From the NCBI RefSeq assembly GCF_032062135.1, contig NC_092862.1:47128855-47192854 (forward strand): a stretch of 64,000 bases of DNA, written 5' to 3'. The notes under the pieces were generated by a model. The model ran no database searches, had not been told where the DNA came from, and saw only the letters and a program-made list of their open reading frames with translations. The stretch comes from Pyxicephalus adspersus. Taxonomy: Eukaryota; Chordata; Amphibia; Anura; Pyxicephalidae. The stretch's first letter is position 1. Each line of letters starts with the position of its first letter. The translations under genes were made by a program, and so were the position numbers. Positions 52,087-64,000 of this stretch are shown in pieces.

Positions 52087-52518
52087 TTATAACAATCTTA
52101 AGGTGAATAGTTGGGAAGAGAGTTCTCTATATGGACCATTTATATATTTATACAGGGTGATCATATCCCCCCTTATACATCTCTTATCAAGGGAGAATGG
52201 ATTCAGTTCAGCTAATCTCTCCTCATAGCTGGGCTCCTCCATTCCTTTTATTAATTCAGTTGCCCTTCTCTGGACTCTCTCCAATTCCACAATGTCCTTT
52301 TTGTGAACTGGTGCCCAAAACTGAACTGCATATTTCAGATGTGGTCTGGCCAATGCATTGTACAGGGGCAGGATAATGTCTCCATCTCTGCAGTATATTC
52401 TTTTAATACAAAAAAGTACTTTGCTAGCTTTAGATATTGCAGCTTGGCATTGCATGCTGTTATTAAGTCTATGATCTACCAGAACCCCCAGATCCTTTTT
52501 TATTTCTGACTCCCCCAA
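52087..52518 (-). pseudogene. CR1 reverse transcriptase, C-terminal thumb/tail part
   Basis: A 143-residue open stretch carries KKDLGVLVDHRLN, ILPLYNALARPHLKYAVQFW, ELERVQRRATELIKGMEE and SYEERLAELNPFSLDKRCIR. These are in the order seen in the last third of CR1 ORF2 proteins. It is joined to the upstream RT core by a frameshift near 52520. The apparent start MGESEIKK is not a real start. Confidence 0.9.
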
Positions 52519-53330
52519 ATGTATTCCCCCCTAGACAGTATGAAGCATGCATGTTGTTAGCCCTCAAGTGTATACCTTTACATTTATTCAATGTCATTTG
52601 CCACTTGGCTGCCCAATCAAACAGTACATCCAGGTCTGCTTGTAGATTATAGACATCACGTATGGCCCAAATCAATTAAATAGTTTGGTGTCATCTGCCG
52701 ACACAGAAATGGTACTTTTAATCCCAAACTCTAGTAACAGTAAAAGTCCTAACACTGATCCCTGGGGTACACCACTAAAACTTTAAGACCATTCAGAGTA
52801 TGAGTCATTAATCACTACTCTCTGGATGTGGTCTTTAAACCAGTTCTCTATCCATTTACAGATTGACTTTTCTAAGCCTTTTGACCCTACCTTGCATATT
52901 ACCTGTCTGTGGGGTACTGTGTCAAATGCTTTAGCAAAGTTTATATCAATAGATCAACATCATCAACTGCTACTCTACTGTCTACCTGTTTACTTACTTC
53001 CTTATAAAAAGAGAGTAAATTTGTTTGACAACTTCGGTCTTTCTCTAATCCATGCTGACTATCACTTATCACTTAAACTCCTCTATCTGACTCTTTATCA
53101 AACTCTCCAGGATCTTTCCAACTATGGACATTAAACTTAGTTCTTCATTTTTGAAGATAGGAACCACTTGGCCTTACGGCAATCTATTGGTACCATGCCA
53201 GTGATTAAAGAGTCTCTAAAAATGAGAAAAAATGGCTTTGCAATAACTGAGCTTACCTCTTTGAGGACACGTAGATGTAATCCATCAGGTCCTGTTGCTT
53301 TGTCAACCTTATTTTGCCCAGCTGTTTCTC
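52519..53330 (-). pseudogene. CR1 reverse transcriptase core, broken
   Basis: Pieces in several frames recover the RT palm: DGLHLRVLKEV-like near 53290, HGLEKDRSC near 53040, AFDTVPHRQV near 52910, SGVPQGSVLG near 52765 and ADDTK near 52695 (the catalytic xADD motif). Stops and frame changes between them show long neutral decay. Confidence 0.82.
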
Positions 53331-54229
53331 AGTCTTAACAATTTTGAGCCATTGTGGCTCATTTAAGGCATTGCTATTAGCAATTTGGACCTGGGCTCCA
53401 TTTTTATTTTGTGTACACAGAGCTAAATAAAAGTGTTTAGTAAATCTAAATTTTTTTTATCCCCAGTTACCAACCACAAGACATCCTTTAAAGGGCCTAC
53501 ATGCCCGGATCTGATCTTTTTGCTATTAATATATTAACAAAAAAGGTGGGGTTTGCCTCACTTTTCTTTTGCAATCTGTCTTTCATTTTTGAAGTTTTGC
53601 ACATTTTATCTCCTTTTTACATATTTTTGTTATATTCTTTATAGTTTTCAAGTGATGAAGGTGACCCTTCATTTTCATATTTTTGAAATGCCTTTTTTCT
53701 TATTCTTTATGTTTTTTTTACATTAGCTGTGAGCCACATATGGTTTAATTTTAGTGTCTTAAACTTATTACCATATAATTTTTTTCAGTGTGTTTGTGTA
53801 GGATATACTTTAAACATTCCCATTTCTGTTCTGTGTTCTTTCAGGACAATATTTTGTCCTAGCCCAAGTCACAGAAAGCCGTCCATAGAAAATGGAAAAT
53901 TTTGTTTTTATCTTTCATGTTTTTTCCTTCCTGTTTATAGCTTTCATTAAATGAAATCATATTATGGTCACTGCTGCCCAGATTCTCTTTTATATGCACA
54001 TTTGTTATAAGCTCTGCATTGTTAGAAATAGGTACAGCAGAGTATCATTTCTAATTAGGGCTTCTATAAACTGTACCATAAAATTATCTTGTATTAAATT
54101 AATACAATTCTGCCTTTTTTTGTACCTGTAGTGCCATTCAATGCCAGGGTTAAAATCTCCTATTACTAAAACTATGCCAGCTTTTGCATCCCTTTCTATG
54201 CCAGTAGTTGGTTCTCTATTTCTTCCTTA

Positions 54230-54540
54230 GAACTGGGGGGCCTATAGAAGACTCCAATAATTTATTGAGTATTATGCATCCCCATATTCAACTCCACCCA
54301 TAAAGTCTCAATTTCATCACTTGCTCCATCAACAATTTCTTCTTTCAGACCGACACAACCACGTTTTTGTTTGACTCTATGAAAAAGAGTTTACCCAGGA
54401 ATATTGACAGCCCAGTCATGTAAAGAACAAAGCCAGGATTCAGCAATACCATCTAAGTCATAATGCTTTCCATTAATTAAGGCTTCCAACTCCCCTATTT
54501 TGTTTGCCAGACTTCTAGCATTGGTGAACAGGCTCTAACC
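54230..54540 (-). pseudogene. CR1 endonuclease N-terminal part, broken
   Basis: Minus-strand pieces include LFTNARSLANKIGELEALIN, IAESWL, HDWAVNIPG and VFYRPP. These match the start of the APE-type endonuclease of CR1 ORF2. At least one in-frame stop follows NIPG and another follows HNTQ. Confidence 0.75.
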
Positions 54541-54650
54541 ATTGCTACGATTACCAGCACTGTTTGCCAAATCTTTGTGTATGTATTAGCGCTCCCTGAT
54601 GTTTTTCACTCACAGTAGTCAGTCATGTATTATTTAAATCATGTTTCCTC

Positions 54651-55636
54651 CCTGCCATTATTATAAATCATTTCTTTTGCACAGACAGGCATGCCATAGA
54701 GAGTATAATAATTAAAGTTGAAATTCTTTTTCCCAATCTAATTAAACATGTTTGCCACAAGCTTTTTTACCTTCTAAAATTATAGAAAACACAATAAATA
54801 TCATACTAGTCGTCCTTTAAACATTTGCTCCTTGGTGAATTAGTTTGGGACTTGGGCATGTATTGTATAGTGCATGTAGGTTCTGCTTCTTGGTTCAGAA
54901 ATGGTGAACAGTTAGCAGAATGTTACAGGCCAGCACTGTATCTTTTATGTTGGGGGGGGGGGGGGGGGGTTGTCAGCAGAAGCTCTGGTCTAGGGGAGAA
55001 AAAAAGTATAATTTGGCCTTGATGCTATTCACCCCACCTAGGGATTGTCCTATAGTGGAGTTCAGGTTTATATGTATATGCTGTTAATAGTATGGTTTGA
55101 GCCCTCATGGCTAATACCCTTTAATCATTGGGATATTTGTATCTAATAATCATGATCATATAAGGCTCAAAGGAGTAGATGTGAGATAATAAATTATATA
55201 ATATTGCTTCCTTATACTGATAAGTATTGATATGTAACTTTCTTGTAGTAAGAAAATATGCACTTATGATATATCTATAGAACCAGAGTCCTGTTACATA
55301 TTGTATATAGTGATATATAGTGGTATAAGATAATGTGTTGTCATGCTAGAAGGAAGAATGTAAACAATGCAGGGCTCGGTAACTAGAAGCTATTAATTGT
55401 GTTTCTGAAAAGCACTGCTTTGAATGACAGCTTGTTATAACGATGACATCCAGCAGTAAGAAGAGCTGTAACTCAATAAGTCAGAAAGGCAATTTAAACT
55501 AGCAAATCCGCCCTTAGACCAAAATAAAATACAGTAATAAACTGTAAAAATATACTAACACAAACAAAACTGAACAATTAGTAACCTAACAATGTACCTT
55601 TATATCAATGTATATGCCCAAATAAAACATGGCCCC
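54651..55636. other. Anonymous DNA with a poly-G run
   Basis: A run of about 18 G lies near 54952-54969. I see no gene. Confidence 0.4.
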
Positions 55637-55900
55637 TTAAAGCACAACTTAAGGCAGACATAAATACAAAGATAAAATTCATATTTCCAAACTTTTACCT
55701 GACAGGGATTTACAATTCTGTGCAGCCAGTGACTTTCAAACGCTGCCATATATCATAGGATTACTCCATTACTTTCTAGTTGACCTAACAGTTTCCCATG
55801 CCACCCATCCATCCACTCGACAATGAAACCCGCAATGATGATGACTTAATGTCGAAACAGGAAGCTGGAGTTAGAGAGGTGAAATGGAAAGCTGCTTTAA
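55637..55900. mobile_element. TTAA-flanked MITE (264 bp)
   Basis: It is bounded by TTAAAGCACAACTTAAGGC and GGAAAGCTGCTTTAA, with perfect TTAAAGCA/TGCTTTAA terminal inverted repeats and TTAA at both ends. No coding potential. Confidence 0.55.
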
Positions 55901-55997
55901 GTTATCACTTTTTTTAGCTGTGAAGACTTGTAAAACAATTACAAAACTTGTAATCAGGCAGGCATCACAATTCACATATATATATTTTGACACTGTA

Positions 55998-56340
55998 TTA
56001 AAATGGAACTAAATGTAAAAATTACATTGCGGCCAAGCAGGTCATTTTTTGCAGAGGGGGCAAGTGATAAAATAGTGATAAAATAAAGAAACCTGCCTGA
56101 TCACAATTTTTTAAATACGTCTGTCTGAGTTCCATCACGTCACACCACCATCTTCTTCTCTTCCAGAATACCTACTCTTTGGTCATCTTGATTGGCTTGG
56201 CTTAGAATGTATTTTATTTTTTAGAATTTAGAAAACAGGCAGGTAAGTATGCTTTATTGTAGAAGGGGGATCGCCTGTCCCTTTCTGCAATAAACCCCTG
56301 CCTGCTTGGAGATTTTGCAAGAACTATATTCCACTCTAAC
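55998..56340. mobile_element. TTAA-type MITE (about 343 bp)
   Basis: The left end TTAAAATGGAACTAAATG is inverted relative to the right end ATATTCCACTCTAAC. The interior contains AAACCTGCCTGATCAC and an inverted partner around AAACAGGCAGG. Confidence 0.5.
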
Positions 56341-59300
56341 CACAATACCTAAAGTCATGCACATAAAGCAACCTTTTAAAATACCCTAAAATATTTTAAA
56401 CTTCCTCTCTCTTTGAAGCATATTTTGTGTGTAACTATGGGGTGGAAAAGTTGTCAAATAGAATGTTGTGTGCTTAAAAATTGTCCAATAGCTTACTAAA
56501 ATCCCAGAAGGTAATATGTACCTGGGAGCTCCTGCTGTATGAATCCAGGGCACTTTACAAAGAGAAATAATATGTCATTGTTTAAAATCCCTTTTTAAAC
56601 AAAGAAATGTTTCAAATGCTAGCACAGAGATTCAAGAAAACAGTAGATCAATAAAAAAAACTCCCCAGCTTCAAATATATTATTCAGTACAATATTTTAA
56701 AGTATTGTGGAATAGTTACAATATATAAACTAAAGTACAATAAAAAAAATATCCAGCTGCTGTTCTAGATATAGCTCCAGTTAGCACAGCACCCTAATCT
56801 CACTAAATTGATGGTGAAGTCATGGGAACAATCTTTCCGCACTGCATGTTTGCATACTGCATTGCAGGCAGCCAAGAATTTGTGACTCAAAAATCTTTAT
56901 TGCGTCAGATAAGTGCTCTCTGCAGGCTCTGGGTTATTGTAGCAAAGAAGAAACATGCAAAAAATGTAGAAAATGCCTTTATTTAAAAATGTTGGTTACA
57001 ATGTTACGAACGTAAATAAAAGAATAAATCTTTGAATATATTTTAGAATAAAAGTATTTACTCATCAATAGATTTTCTCACTATTTTTCATGTGATACAC
57101 TGAATTGTTAAAGAATTGTTAACTTAAAGAGCAGCTGAAGTCACAGAAATAGAAATTGAGTCAGATAGAAGACATAGTCATAAAAACCTCAATTTTTTGT
57201 ATTATTTCTGCTTTCCTATTATATTTGTTGTACAGTTTCTATACATATGACTGCACAGTCTAATAACAGAGTTTGAGAGTGTTGCTCAGTGCATCCTAAA
57301 ATCTAAGAGACCTGGTCAGACACATATTTGTGATGTGGATTGGCTTTTTGTTATCTATAAAACCAAAAAGCACAGGAGTGGGTGCAGGAAGCACATTTTC
57401 AAGTATCTTAAGGCATTTCCAAGTGAACACAAATTGAAAATCATAACATGACAGTTTGTAAGTCAATAAAGAGGTGCAACACTTTCATTAATATTGTTTA
57501 AAGCAGATCCTTATAACATGCACACTTGACAAATCCTTAATACAGGTTTGGAAATAGTTGTTATTAAAACATAAACATAATAACCATTTTTATGCATAAC
57601 TGTTCTATCTCAAATAATCATAAATTTAGATTCTAATAGACAAAGGATATAGTATGAATAAAAATAAAAATAAATACTTAGGTCATCCCTTATCATAAAG
57701 AGCTAACTTAGAACTGTCTGATACCTAAAGATCACTAGACATTATTTGAATAGTGGATTAGTGTTACAAAACAGGAATAAGTATATGAGAATCTGGTAAT
57801 GTGTTTCCATACAATCCAGTCTCTGTGTAGGGTTAGTTTAAAGAGGCATAACCTAAAGTACTAGAATCTACCAAAAGATCAGGTATGCACATTTGTGATC
57901 ACCAAACTCAATTGCCTTACTATATACCAGCTCTCAGTACTGCTGTAACAAGCACTGCTATTTTCTATCTAGTACTAAAACACTTCCATGTCTGTAGGCT
58001 AGAGCCAGCAAAAGTCTACATTCACATGATCTGGCTTTTCCTCCCACTATCCCATCTGATAGTACCTGTGCACTGAGGCATAGAAGTCTTATATTGCATT
58101 TTCTCTCTCTCATGTAACATTCTATGAAATTATTTTTGGGAGGTTTTAGTGGACTGCGAACAGAGCAAATTTTTTACAATCTGAAATTTTCAGCATTTTA
58201 CACACAGATTAAACAAACCTGTACATAAATATCCTACTAATGAAACTTTTACATTACTGATATTTCTGTCTTCAAGTTATTAACTGCCTTCAAAATTCCA
58301 GACAGTAAGAGTTTTGTAAAAGTCACAAGAGTCAATATATTTCTCCGAAGTCCCAAGAAATCTTCAGTGTCTAAAGCACAGATTATTTCCACAATCTTGG
58401 CCGGACAGGATCAACCTGAACAAAGGAGAGTGAGAAAGTGAACCAATACCTTGAAGATATTCACATATATTTCTGATTCCCTGTTTCTGTTTTATAGACC
58501 ATTCGTGGTAATGGTTTACTGTATTATGTACGGCATGAACAAAACCAGGTCACTTGAGCCTGCGAGGCTCTTACTGTACATTCAAATAACATTATTTTTT
58601 AAACTACATAAAGATTGTTACACATCTTGACTGGTCCTAGAAATATCGACATTTTCATATAAAAAGTAGGTCACATTCTAAATTCACCTTATACAGTAAA
58701 TGCCTCTTTAAATGTTTAATTATTCATGGTTTCAATATTTTATTTAAAACACATCTCTAAGTGTACTTAAAAAGAAAATAATTCATCATGTAGAGAAAAT
58801 ACATATATTCATATCCAGAATCCAGCTAACAGTAAAACTCTATTTTAGTTTTGAATATAATGGTGAAATATTAGAACCTTTGTATGTTTTTTTTTTGCAT
58901 TGACTTTATTGAGATTTTCCCTCTTTTTCACATCTGTATAACAAATAAAATAAAAGTCATTAAAGGGGAAAGAATGTGCATACAGGAATAAAAGCTTTAC
59001 GGATGATCCCCTTTTAGAAAGGAAATAAACTGTTGAATCTGTGACAACTGGGTAAAGGGCTAGTCACCAGTATTGCCACTTTTCTTGTTACTGATTTGCC
59101 ATAACTATTTTCTGCATGGGTCTCTGTATGAAGGTGGCCATTGGTGAAGGTAGTGGTTTGCTTTCTCACACCACAGCCTCCAGCAAGGGGACAGTGAGAA
59201 GCACAGTAATAACATCACCAAATCTAACTCCAAAACTCCTGAGGATGAGATTCAGTGGCAGCACTGACCTAAATTGTACACTTAAGATATTCGGCTGCAG

Positions 59301-60398
59301 GTACGGGAGTGCCAAGGCACCCTTGCATACCGGGAAGTGCAGGGCTATTTTTCAGAAGGAACTCCCGACAGAATATGCATTTTTTGGAGTACATTTGTAC
59401 TTGTGAGTTTAGCTACATTAAAAATGTTTCTGTGTTTCCCCCTAATATTGATTATATATCTATTTCTTTACCTCTCTGATCTCCAGAGACTGGAGCAAAA
59501 AATGAGAAGAAAGCTTCATTCTGAGTATAGGATATGAAAATGTGACAAAGCAACAAAATCATATTTGTGTGGATTTGAACTTTATTTTGTCCGATTCCCT
59601 AAATGTTGCTAAAACATCCAATCTGATTTTTTTTATCACATACTTGAAACAGAGATATTATTTGCTCACTGTGTAACAGGAGAAGCCCAACATACACATA
59701 TACTAAACAACTGGCTATTTAGCAGCCTAGGTCGGATGTGCTCTTAAAAATAGTGTAACACAAATTTTGGCGCCTGTAACAAGAAGAGAAATCTTTTTCA
59801 GGTAAGTTTGTGCTTTTGCCCCCTTCTTAAAATGACCCTCCCACACATAAAAAACCTGCCAAAAAATCTCTACGGTATAATAAAGAATTTAAAGTACTTT
59901 TTTCCAAACAATATCCTCAATTGCAGCAGGTTTGCTGCTTTCTGACTGTGGCAGGTTTTCAGCAAATACAGGTACGTTTTTCCCTGATGCATGCTGTGGT
60001 TTCTCCCACCAGCAAGTACATTCTGTAGCCAGTGAGACAAAATCCAGTAAATGATCCTAAAATGTGTTTTTTTTCAATGTGCTGAAAGGGCCATTAGAGC
60101 CATGTGTCCTGGTAACATGCCATAATGCACAAAACCAGAATGTTGAGCAACACCACACACAGAAACATTTGGTGGTGTGGGGCATTTGGTTGTGTGGTGC
60201 ATTAAAAAAGGTCTAGTATCATTCATTTTAAGTGATGACTTGATGAATGCATGTTAACACACATCTATTTATCTAAATCAGCCTTTAGAGTAAGGTTCAG
60301 CCAATGCTAGTATTGTTTTTTGTTACAATAGAATTAAATATATAGCATGAAAGTGTTAGCAATACACAAAAAGAAAGACAATTCACTCAGTAGATTTA

Positions 60399-60451
<53 letters not shown>

Positions 60452-60897
60452 TTTTTAAATAATGTTATTTGAAAAGAAAAACATTTGTCATAGCAGCTGT
60501 TAATAAGACCATAATGGTAACACCAATGAATATTTTGATTGCAGAAGATTAGAATGTGCGCTGTGCTTTGTTAATAGAACAGTGGGTGTGTTGAGAACTG
60601 ACACTGTAACAATTTAGGTCTATAAAGTTACAAACACTCATAATTTATCCATAAAAATGAAGCTTTGCAGTGCAACAAGGAAACCGAAAAAGGAGAAAGA
60701 AGTTATATTGGGAATCTCTTAGGTAATGCTTGATAACACCCATAAACTAAGCCAGACAGTTAAAACTTTTTCAGTCAAACTTAACTTTGCTCTGTTCATG
60801 TATGCCAAAACAAGAAATATATATAGCCTTTTTTTCACCCTGACTGCTCTTTTAAGATCCTAGGAACTAGGAAAATACCTAAATGGAATGTCTAGGC
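56341..60897. other. Anonymous DNA with no recognised gene
   Basis: AT-rich sequence. 59100-59400 is GC-richer and holds a 96-residue ORF of no recognised family, possibly an old repeat. A TA/TG microsatellite lies at 60402-60450. Confidence 0.4.
60402..60450. repeat. (TA)n(TG)n compound microsatellite
   Basis: About 18 TA units followed by about 7 TG units. Confidence 0.95.
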
Positions 60898-61205
60898 CAG
60901 CCTTTCTCTACCTTTTTTTTAACATGGAGGTACCCTTGAAATACCTTTTGGGACTTCAGGGAACCCCTGCTATAATTACTATATCCACAGCTCACAGTAC
61001 ATTAGTGTGGTGATCAGTAGGAAGAATGCCTCTTACATTGCTGGCTATTAGGAAGAATATCACCCTTACAGATACTGTAGCTATGAAGATCATTGGTGTC
61101 AATTGTAACTGACCTGGGAGGCACAGATTACTCATTGCTCAGGGAACCCCTAGCAGCCTCTGGATGAACCCTAGGAATCCACAGAACCCTGGTTGAGAAA
61201 CAGTG
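60898..61205. mobile_element. hAT-type non-autonomous element 1 (308 bp)
   Basis: The left end CAGCCTTTCTCTACC and right end GGTTGAGAAACAGTG are imperfect terminal inverted repeats. They are flanked by 8-bp sites GTCTAGGC (60890-60897) and GTCTATGC (61206-61213), which differ at one base. An 8-bp target duplication and CAG-starting ends are typical of hAT transposons. The GGGAACCCC motif near both ends also fits old hAT families. No transposase is present. Confidence 0.8.
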
Positions 61206-61213
61206 GTCTATGC

Positions 61214-61534
61214 CAGTGTTTTTCAACTTTTTTGAGCCACGGCACATTTTTTTACATTGAAAAAATCCTGCGGCACACCACAAATCAAAAATGTTACAAA
61301 ATGACACTCTGTAGCTAATTCTTTTGTCTCTAAGAATGAACAAGAAAACTATGTTACCTACTGCCACCCACTGACATGGAAGAGTATTACATTACTCTGC
61401 CAGTCACTACAGCACAGACACTCGACAATGGTAATTGGATAATTTCCCACGGTACACCAAATAATTTCCCACGGTACACCAAAGATCCCTCATGGCACAC
61501 TAGTGTGCCGCGGCACAGTGGTTGAAAATCACTG
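61214..61534. mobile_element. hAT-type non-autonomous element 2 (321 bp)
   Basis: The left end CAGTGTTTTTCAAC and right end GTTGAAAATCACTG are inverted repeats with one mismatch. They are flanked by a perfect 8-bp duplication GTCTATGC (61206-61213 and 61535-61542). The sub-terminal GGCACA-rich text (GAGCCACGGCACA, GTGCCGCGGCACAG) is repeated near both ends. A 22-bp segment (ATAATTTCCCACGGTACACC) is duplicated in tandem near 61440-61480. Confidence 0.88.
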
Positions 61535-61542
61535 GTCTATGC

Positions 61543-63040
61543 AATGGGGAGAATGCCAGTGGTTGGTGCAGCCCTATAACATAAGGTCCCCATTTCGGTT
61601 TAAGTCTTAGGTAAAACAACATGATGGCTGAAAAACATTCTTAGGAAGGGGGCATTGAATCTGTTCTGTAGCTAGTCTAGTTTGGTCATTTTGATTTTTT
61701 GCTTTTTGAAACAGGATGTCCAGTATGACAAAACCTATTAATGTTTCAAGACATTCATATATAACCATTCAAAAACATAATGGCAGCATGTCTGTTTTGT
61801 TCTCCCTCAATATATCATTCTCCGATGGGAAACTGTAGGGGACTGTAAGTGTTCATCCAGCAGTTAACAAGCTGAGAAAACACGGTTATATAAAACTAGA
61901 TTTCTTGTGCAGGGTGGTACTGGGGTTTTGCTTCCACCACATCTGGAGAAAGATTTTCAGCATAGCTGAGTGTGTATTGCTAGGGGTATGACTCTATATA
62001 TGTCTATATATATCTACTATATGTTATTTCCATTTTTTAATGGCCATAACCATTGGGTGGGTAAGGATGAAAATTCTGGAGGGAATACTTAAATATGTAC
62101 CAATATATTATATGTTAATGAAGCCTCTGAAGAGAAGCTTACACATCTCTTTAACACACATTACATAATTCCTGTTTTTTTTTTTTTTTTAACTGTAATC
62201 GTGAACAATATGAACGATTATATTTATGACGCAGACTGTCAAGAACATTAACACAGATGGTTTTTCCACTTTCTTTAGCAAGCCAATCTGTCCTTTAAAA
62301 TTAGCATGCTCAAACTGTTTACAGGTAGGGAAGACCAAAAACAGCGCCAGTTTCCATACTTATTATTAATGGTTATATCTAAATTAGCGGATTTCTTTCC
62401 AACAGGCTCATAGGCAACCTTCAAAATTTGAGATACATGTTTTAATTTTGCCAAGTTTAGTCAATGCTAAAAAAACGGCTATGGTGGCTAGGTTATGGTA
62501 GCACAAAATCAAGGCAGGGTGGATAAATTAGTAAGTATTAACTGTCTAATTGTTCATTCTTTTTCTAATGCTTGCCTAGCAACAGCAACCTGTCCATGGA
62601 AAAAGACTGCAGATAAAGACTTTGCTCTCTGTGCAAAAGTAGTGGTCTCTGTACATTGGTCAGACGCAGCTTCTTCTTTTGTGCTAACTGACTTTGTGCC
62701 TTATTCTTTGCATGCATAAAATTCAAAAACTTCTTCTTCACCCTTCCTTGTGTTTAAACAGAAGACTATCAGAATCTCTATTTGTGAAACTTTAATCACC
62801 CACAAAATCAGCCCGATATTAGGAGGGGATAGGAATTAAATACAAACAGAAATATGTATACACAGCAATTTCAAAAAGGAAGTACATCCTTTAGATATTG
62901 TAGACTTTTTCAACAATTCACTTTGAACAGGCAAACATTGGTACCTTATTTAAACAGTGCCTTGAAATAAAGGTGATATGCTTGAATAAAAACACAAAAG
63001 AAAGTATGCAATTCGAATAATTTATTTAATAAAATGTAAT
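61543..63040. other. Anonymous DNA with no recognised gene
   Basis: AT-rich sequence with poly-T tracts. No exon or named repeat. Confidence 0.4.
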
Positions 63041-63269
63041 GTATATCTGCTCTGTGGAAAGCTAGGTGCACCCTCAGCCTCAGAAGCTGGTACACCCCAC
63101 TTTAGCAGAAATTATTTATTGTCTTTTGTATAAATGTCCACCAGTATCTGGCAATTTTTTTCAGCTTGCAAAATGTCATACTTTCAAGATAATTGTGGGT
63201 AGATTTGGATGAACTGCCTGATCCCCAAAAATCCCCATTGAAAGGAAATCTGATTTAACTATTTCTTGG

Positions 63270-63800
63270 TGTATTGGCTAGTTTTGTACAGACCATTATT
63301 GTGTTAAAAGATTTATTTCTGGTTCAACAAATGACCTTGCATTCTAACAAACCACATTTTGATAGGATCACTGCAAGCTGTCCAAGCCCCGAAGCAACAA
63401 AGCAATTGAAAACTATAACATTTCCACCTCCATGCTTTACATTTGATATGTTTTTTGTCCAGACATGCCATCCTTGCACACCTTGCATGCAGGTAAATTG
63501 GTATAATTTCTTTTGGACTGTAGATATGTGACAACTGTTGCAAGTTACCTGTACATTCCACAGTGACATTTTGTAGTTTTTGGAAACAAATTTTTAGGAA
63601 AACTTGGCAGTTGTTTGAAATTGCCACTTGTAAATTATTTTCTTTACAGTGGAATGACTATTTTAAATAATTATGACAATGCTTGAATCCCTAGCCAGAT
63701 CAATAGGCACCAATTTCTATCTGAGGGCCTTGGAGAGCTCTTTTGATCTTGGTATAATGATACCTAGCATGTCAATAGCAAATAAAATATCAGGCCCTGG
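63270..63800 (-). mobile_element. Tc1-like transposon relic
   Basis: On the minus strand, 63324-63569 encodes VKHGGGNVIVFNCFVASGLG followed by QLAVI. This matches the conserved VKHGGGSVMVWGCF..SG.G.L motif of Tc1-family transposases. The rest is decayed and the element ends are not clear. Related sequence may extend left to about 63050. It is not functional. Confidence 0.72.
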
Positions 63801-64000
63801 ATATTCAGAGTTAAAATATTGATTTTTAGGCAGGTTAGGTAAAAACCCTCATAGATTTTAGGTTACAGTAAAAGTAGGGATCATCTTATCCAAGTGAGAA
63901 ATCTGCATTTTCATTGAATATAGAAATAAATTATGTCAACTGTATATGTCATTTGCATATTACATTTATCTTTAGGCACTGTTGAAATCAATACATATAC

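Larger units (their letters stand above)
51693..54650 (-). mobile_element. Decayed CR1-family LINE
   Basis: On the minus strand, endonuclease, reverse transcriptase and a 3' tail follow in the order expected for CR1 elements. The endonuclease part carries TNARSLANK and VFYRPP. The reverse transcriptase part carries AFDTVPHRQV, SGVPQGSVLG, SADDTKLF and then KDLGVLVDHRLN. The 3' end, on the left, is marked by TTGAACTTGATGGTCTTTTT. At about 2.9 kb it is shorter than a full CR1, and multiple stops and frameshifts break it. No ORF1 is recognised. It is not an active element. Confidence 0.88.

Noticed and set aside
59116..59406. 96-residue ORF in a GC-richer block
   Set aside because: No family recognised and no splice or promoter context; more likely part of an old repeat.

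Overview
The window looks like intron-rich, AT-rich vertebrate nuclear DNA, most likely from a frog (probably ranoid). The evidence is one gene split by large GT-AG introns, a CR1 LINE, tRNA-headed SINEs with a shared tail, and dense MITE families (TTAA-, TA- and 8-bp-duplicated) of kinds I associate with anuran genomes. The species call is inference. No bacterial-type operons, CRISPR arrays or rRNA genes are present.

Layout. The left third (about 962-21336, + strand) holds the only convincing protein gene: five exons of an AKAP7-like 2H-phosphoesterase-fold protein. Exons are 962-1446, 8102-8238, 9820-9977, 11719-11831 and 20872-21336. All four junctions keep the reading frame and both catalytic-type HxT motifs are present. 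The 5' end (start codon and first exon) is not visible and is probably upstream of the window. The last exon ends in an unusual polar tail in which I cannot find the PKA-anchoring helix of mammalian AKAP7. Introns hold several MITE families, microsatellites and a 523-base assembly gap (4804-5326).

Just downstream of the stop codon lies a 38-bp minisatellite (about 21855-22640). From there to the right end (more than 40 kb) I find no convincing host exon. This part is repeats in otherwise anonymous DNA: TTAA-flanked MITEs, a single SINE (31871-32175), an inverted SINE pair (41461-42137), a decayed Tc1-like element (42554-43157), a Penelope-like fragment (about 50669-50767), a decayed minus-strand CR1 LINE (about 51693-54650), two back-to-back hAT elements sharing a target duplication (60898-61534), and a second Tc1-like transposase relic (about 63270-63800).

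No clearly new biological system is visible. The best leads are the divergent AKAP7-like gene with its altered C-terminus, the hAT pair with three copies of one target site, the SINE palindrome, and a mixed-orientation repeat array split by a piggyBac-type MITE.
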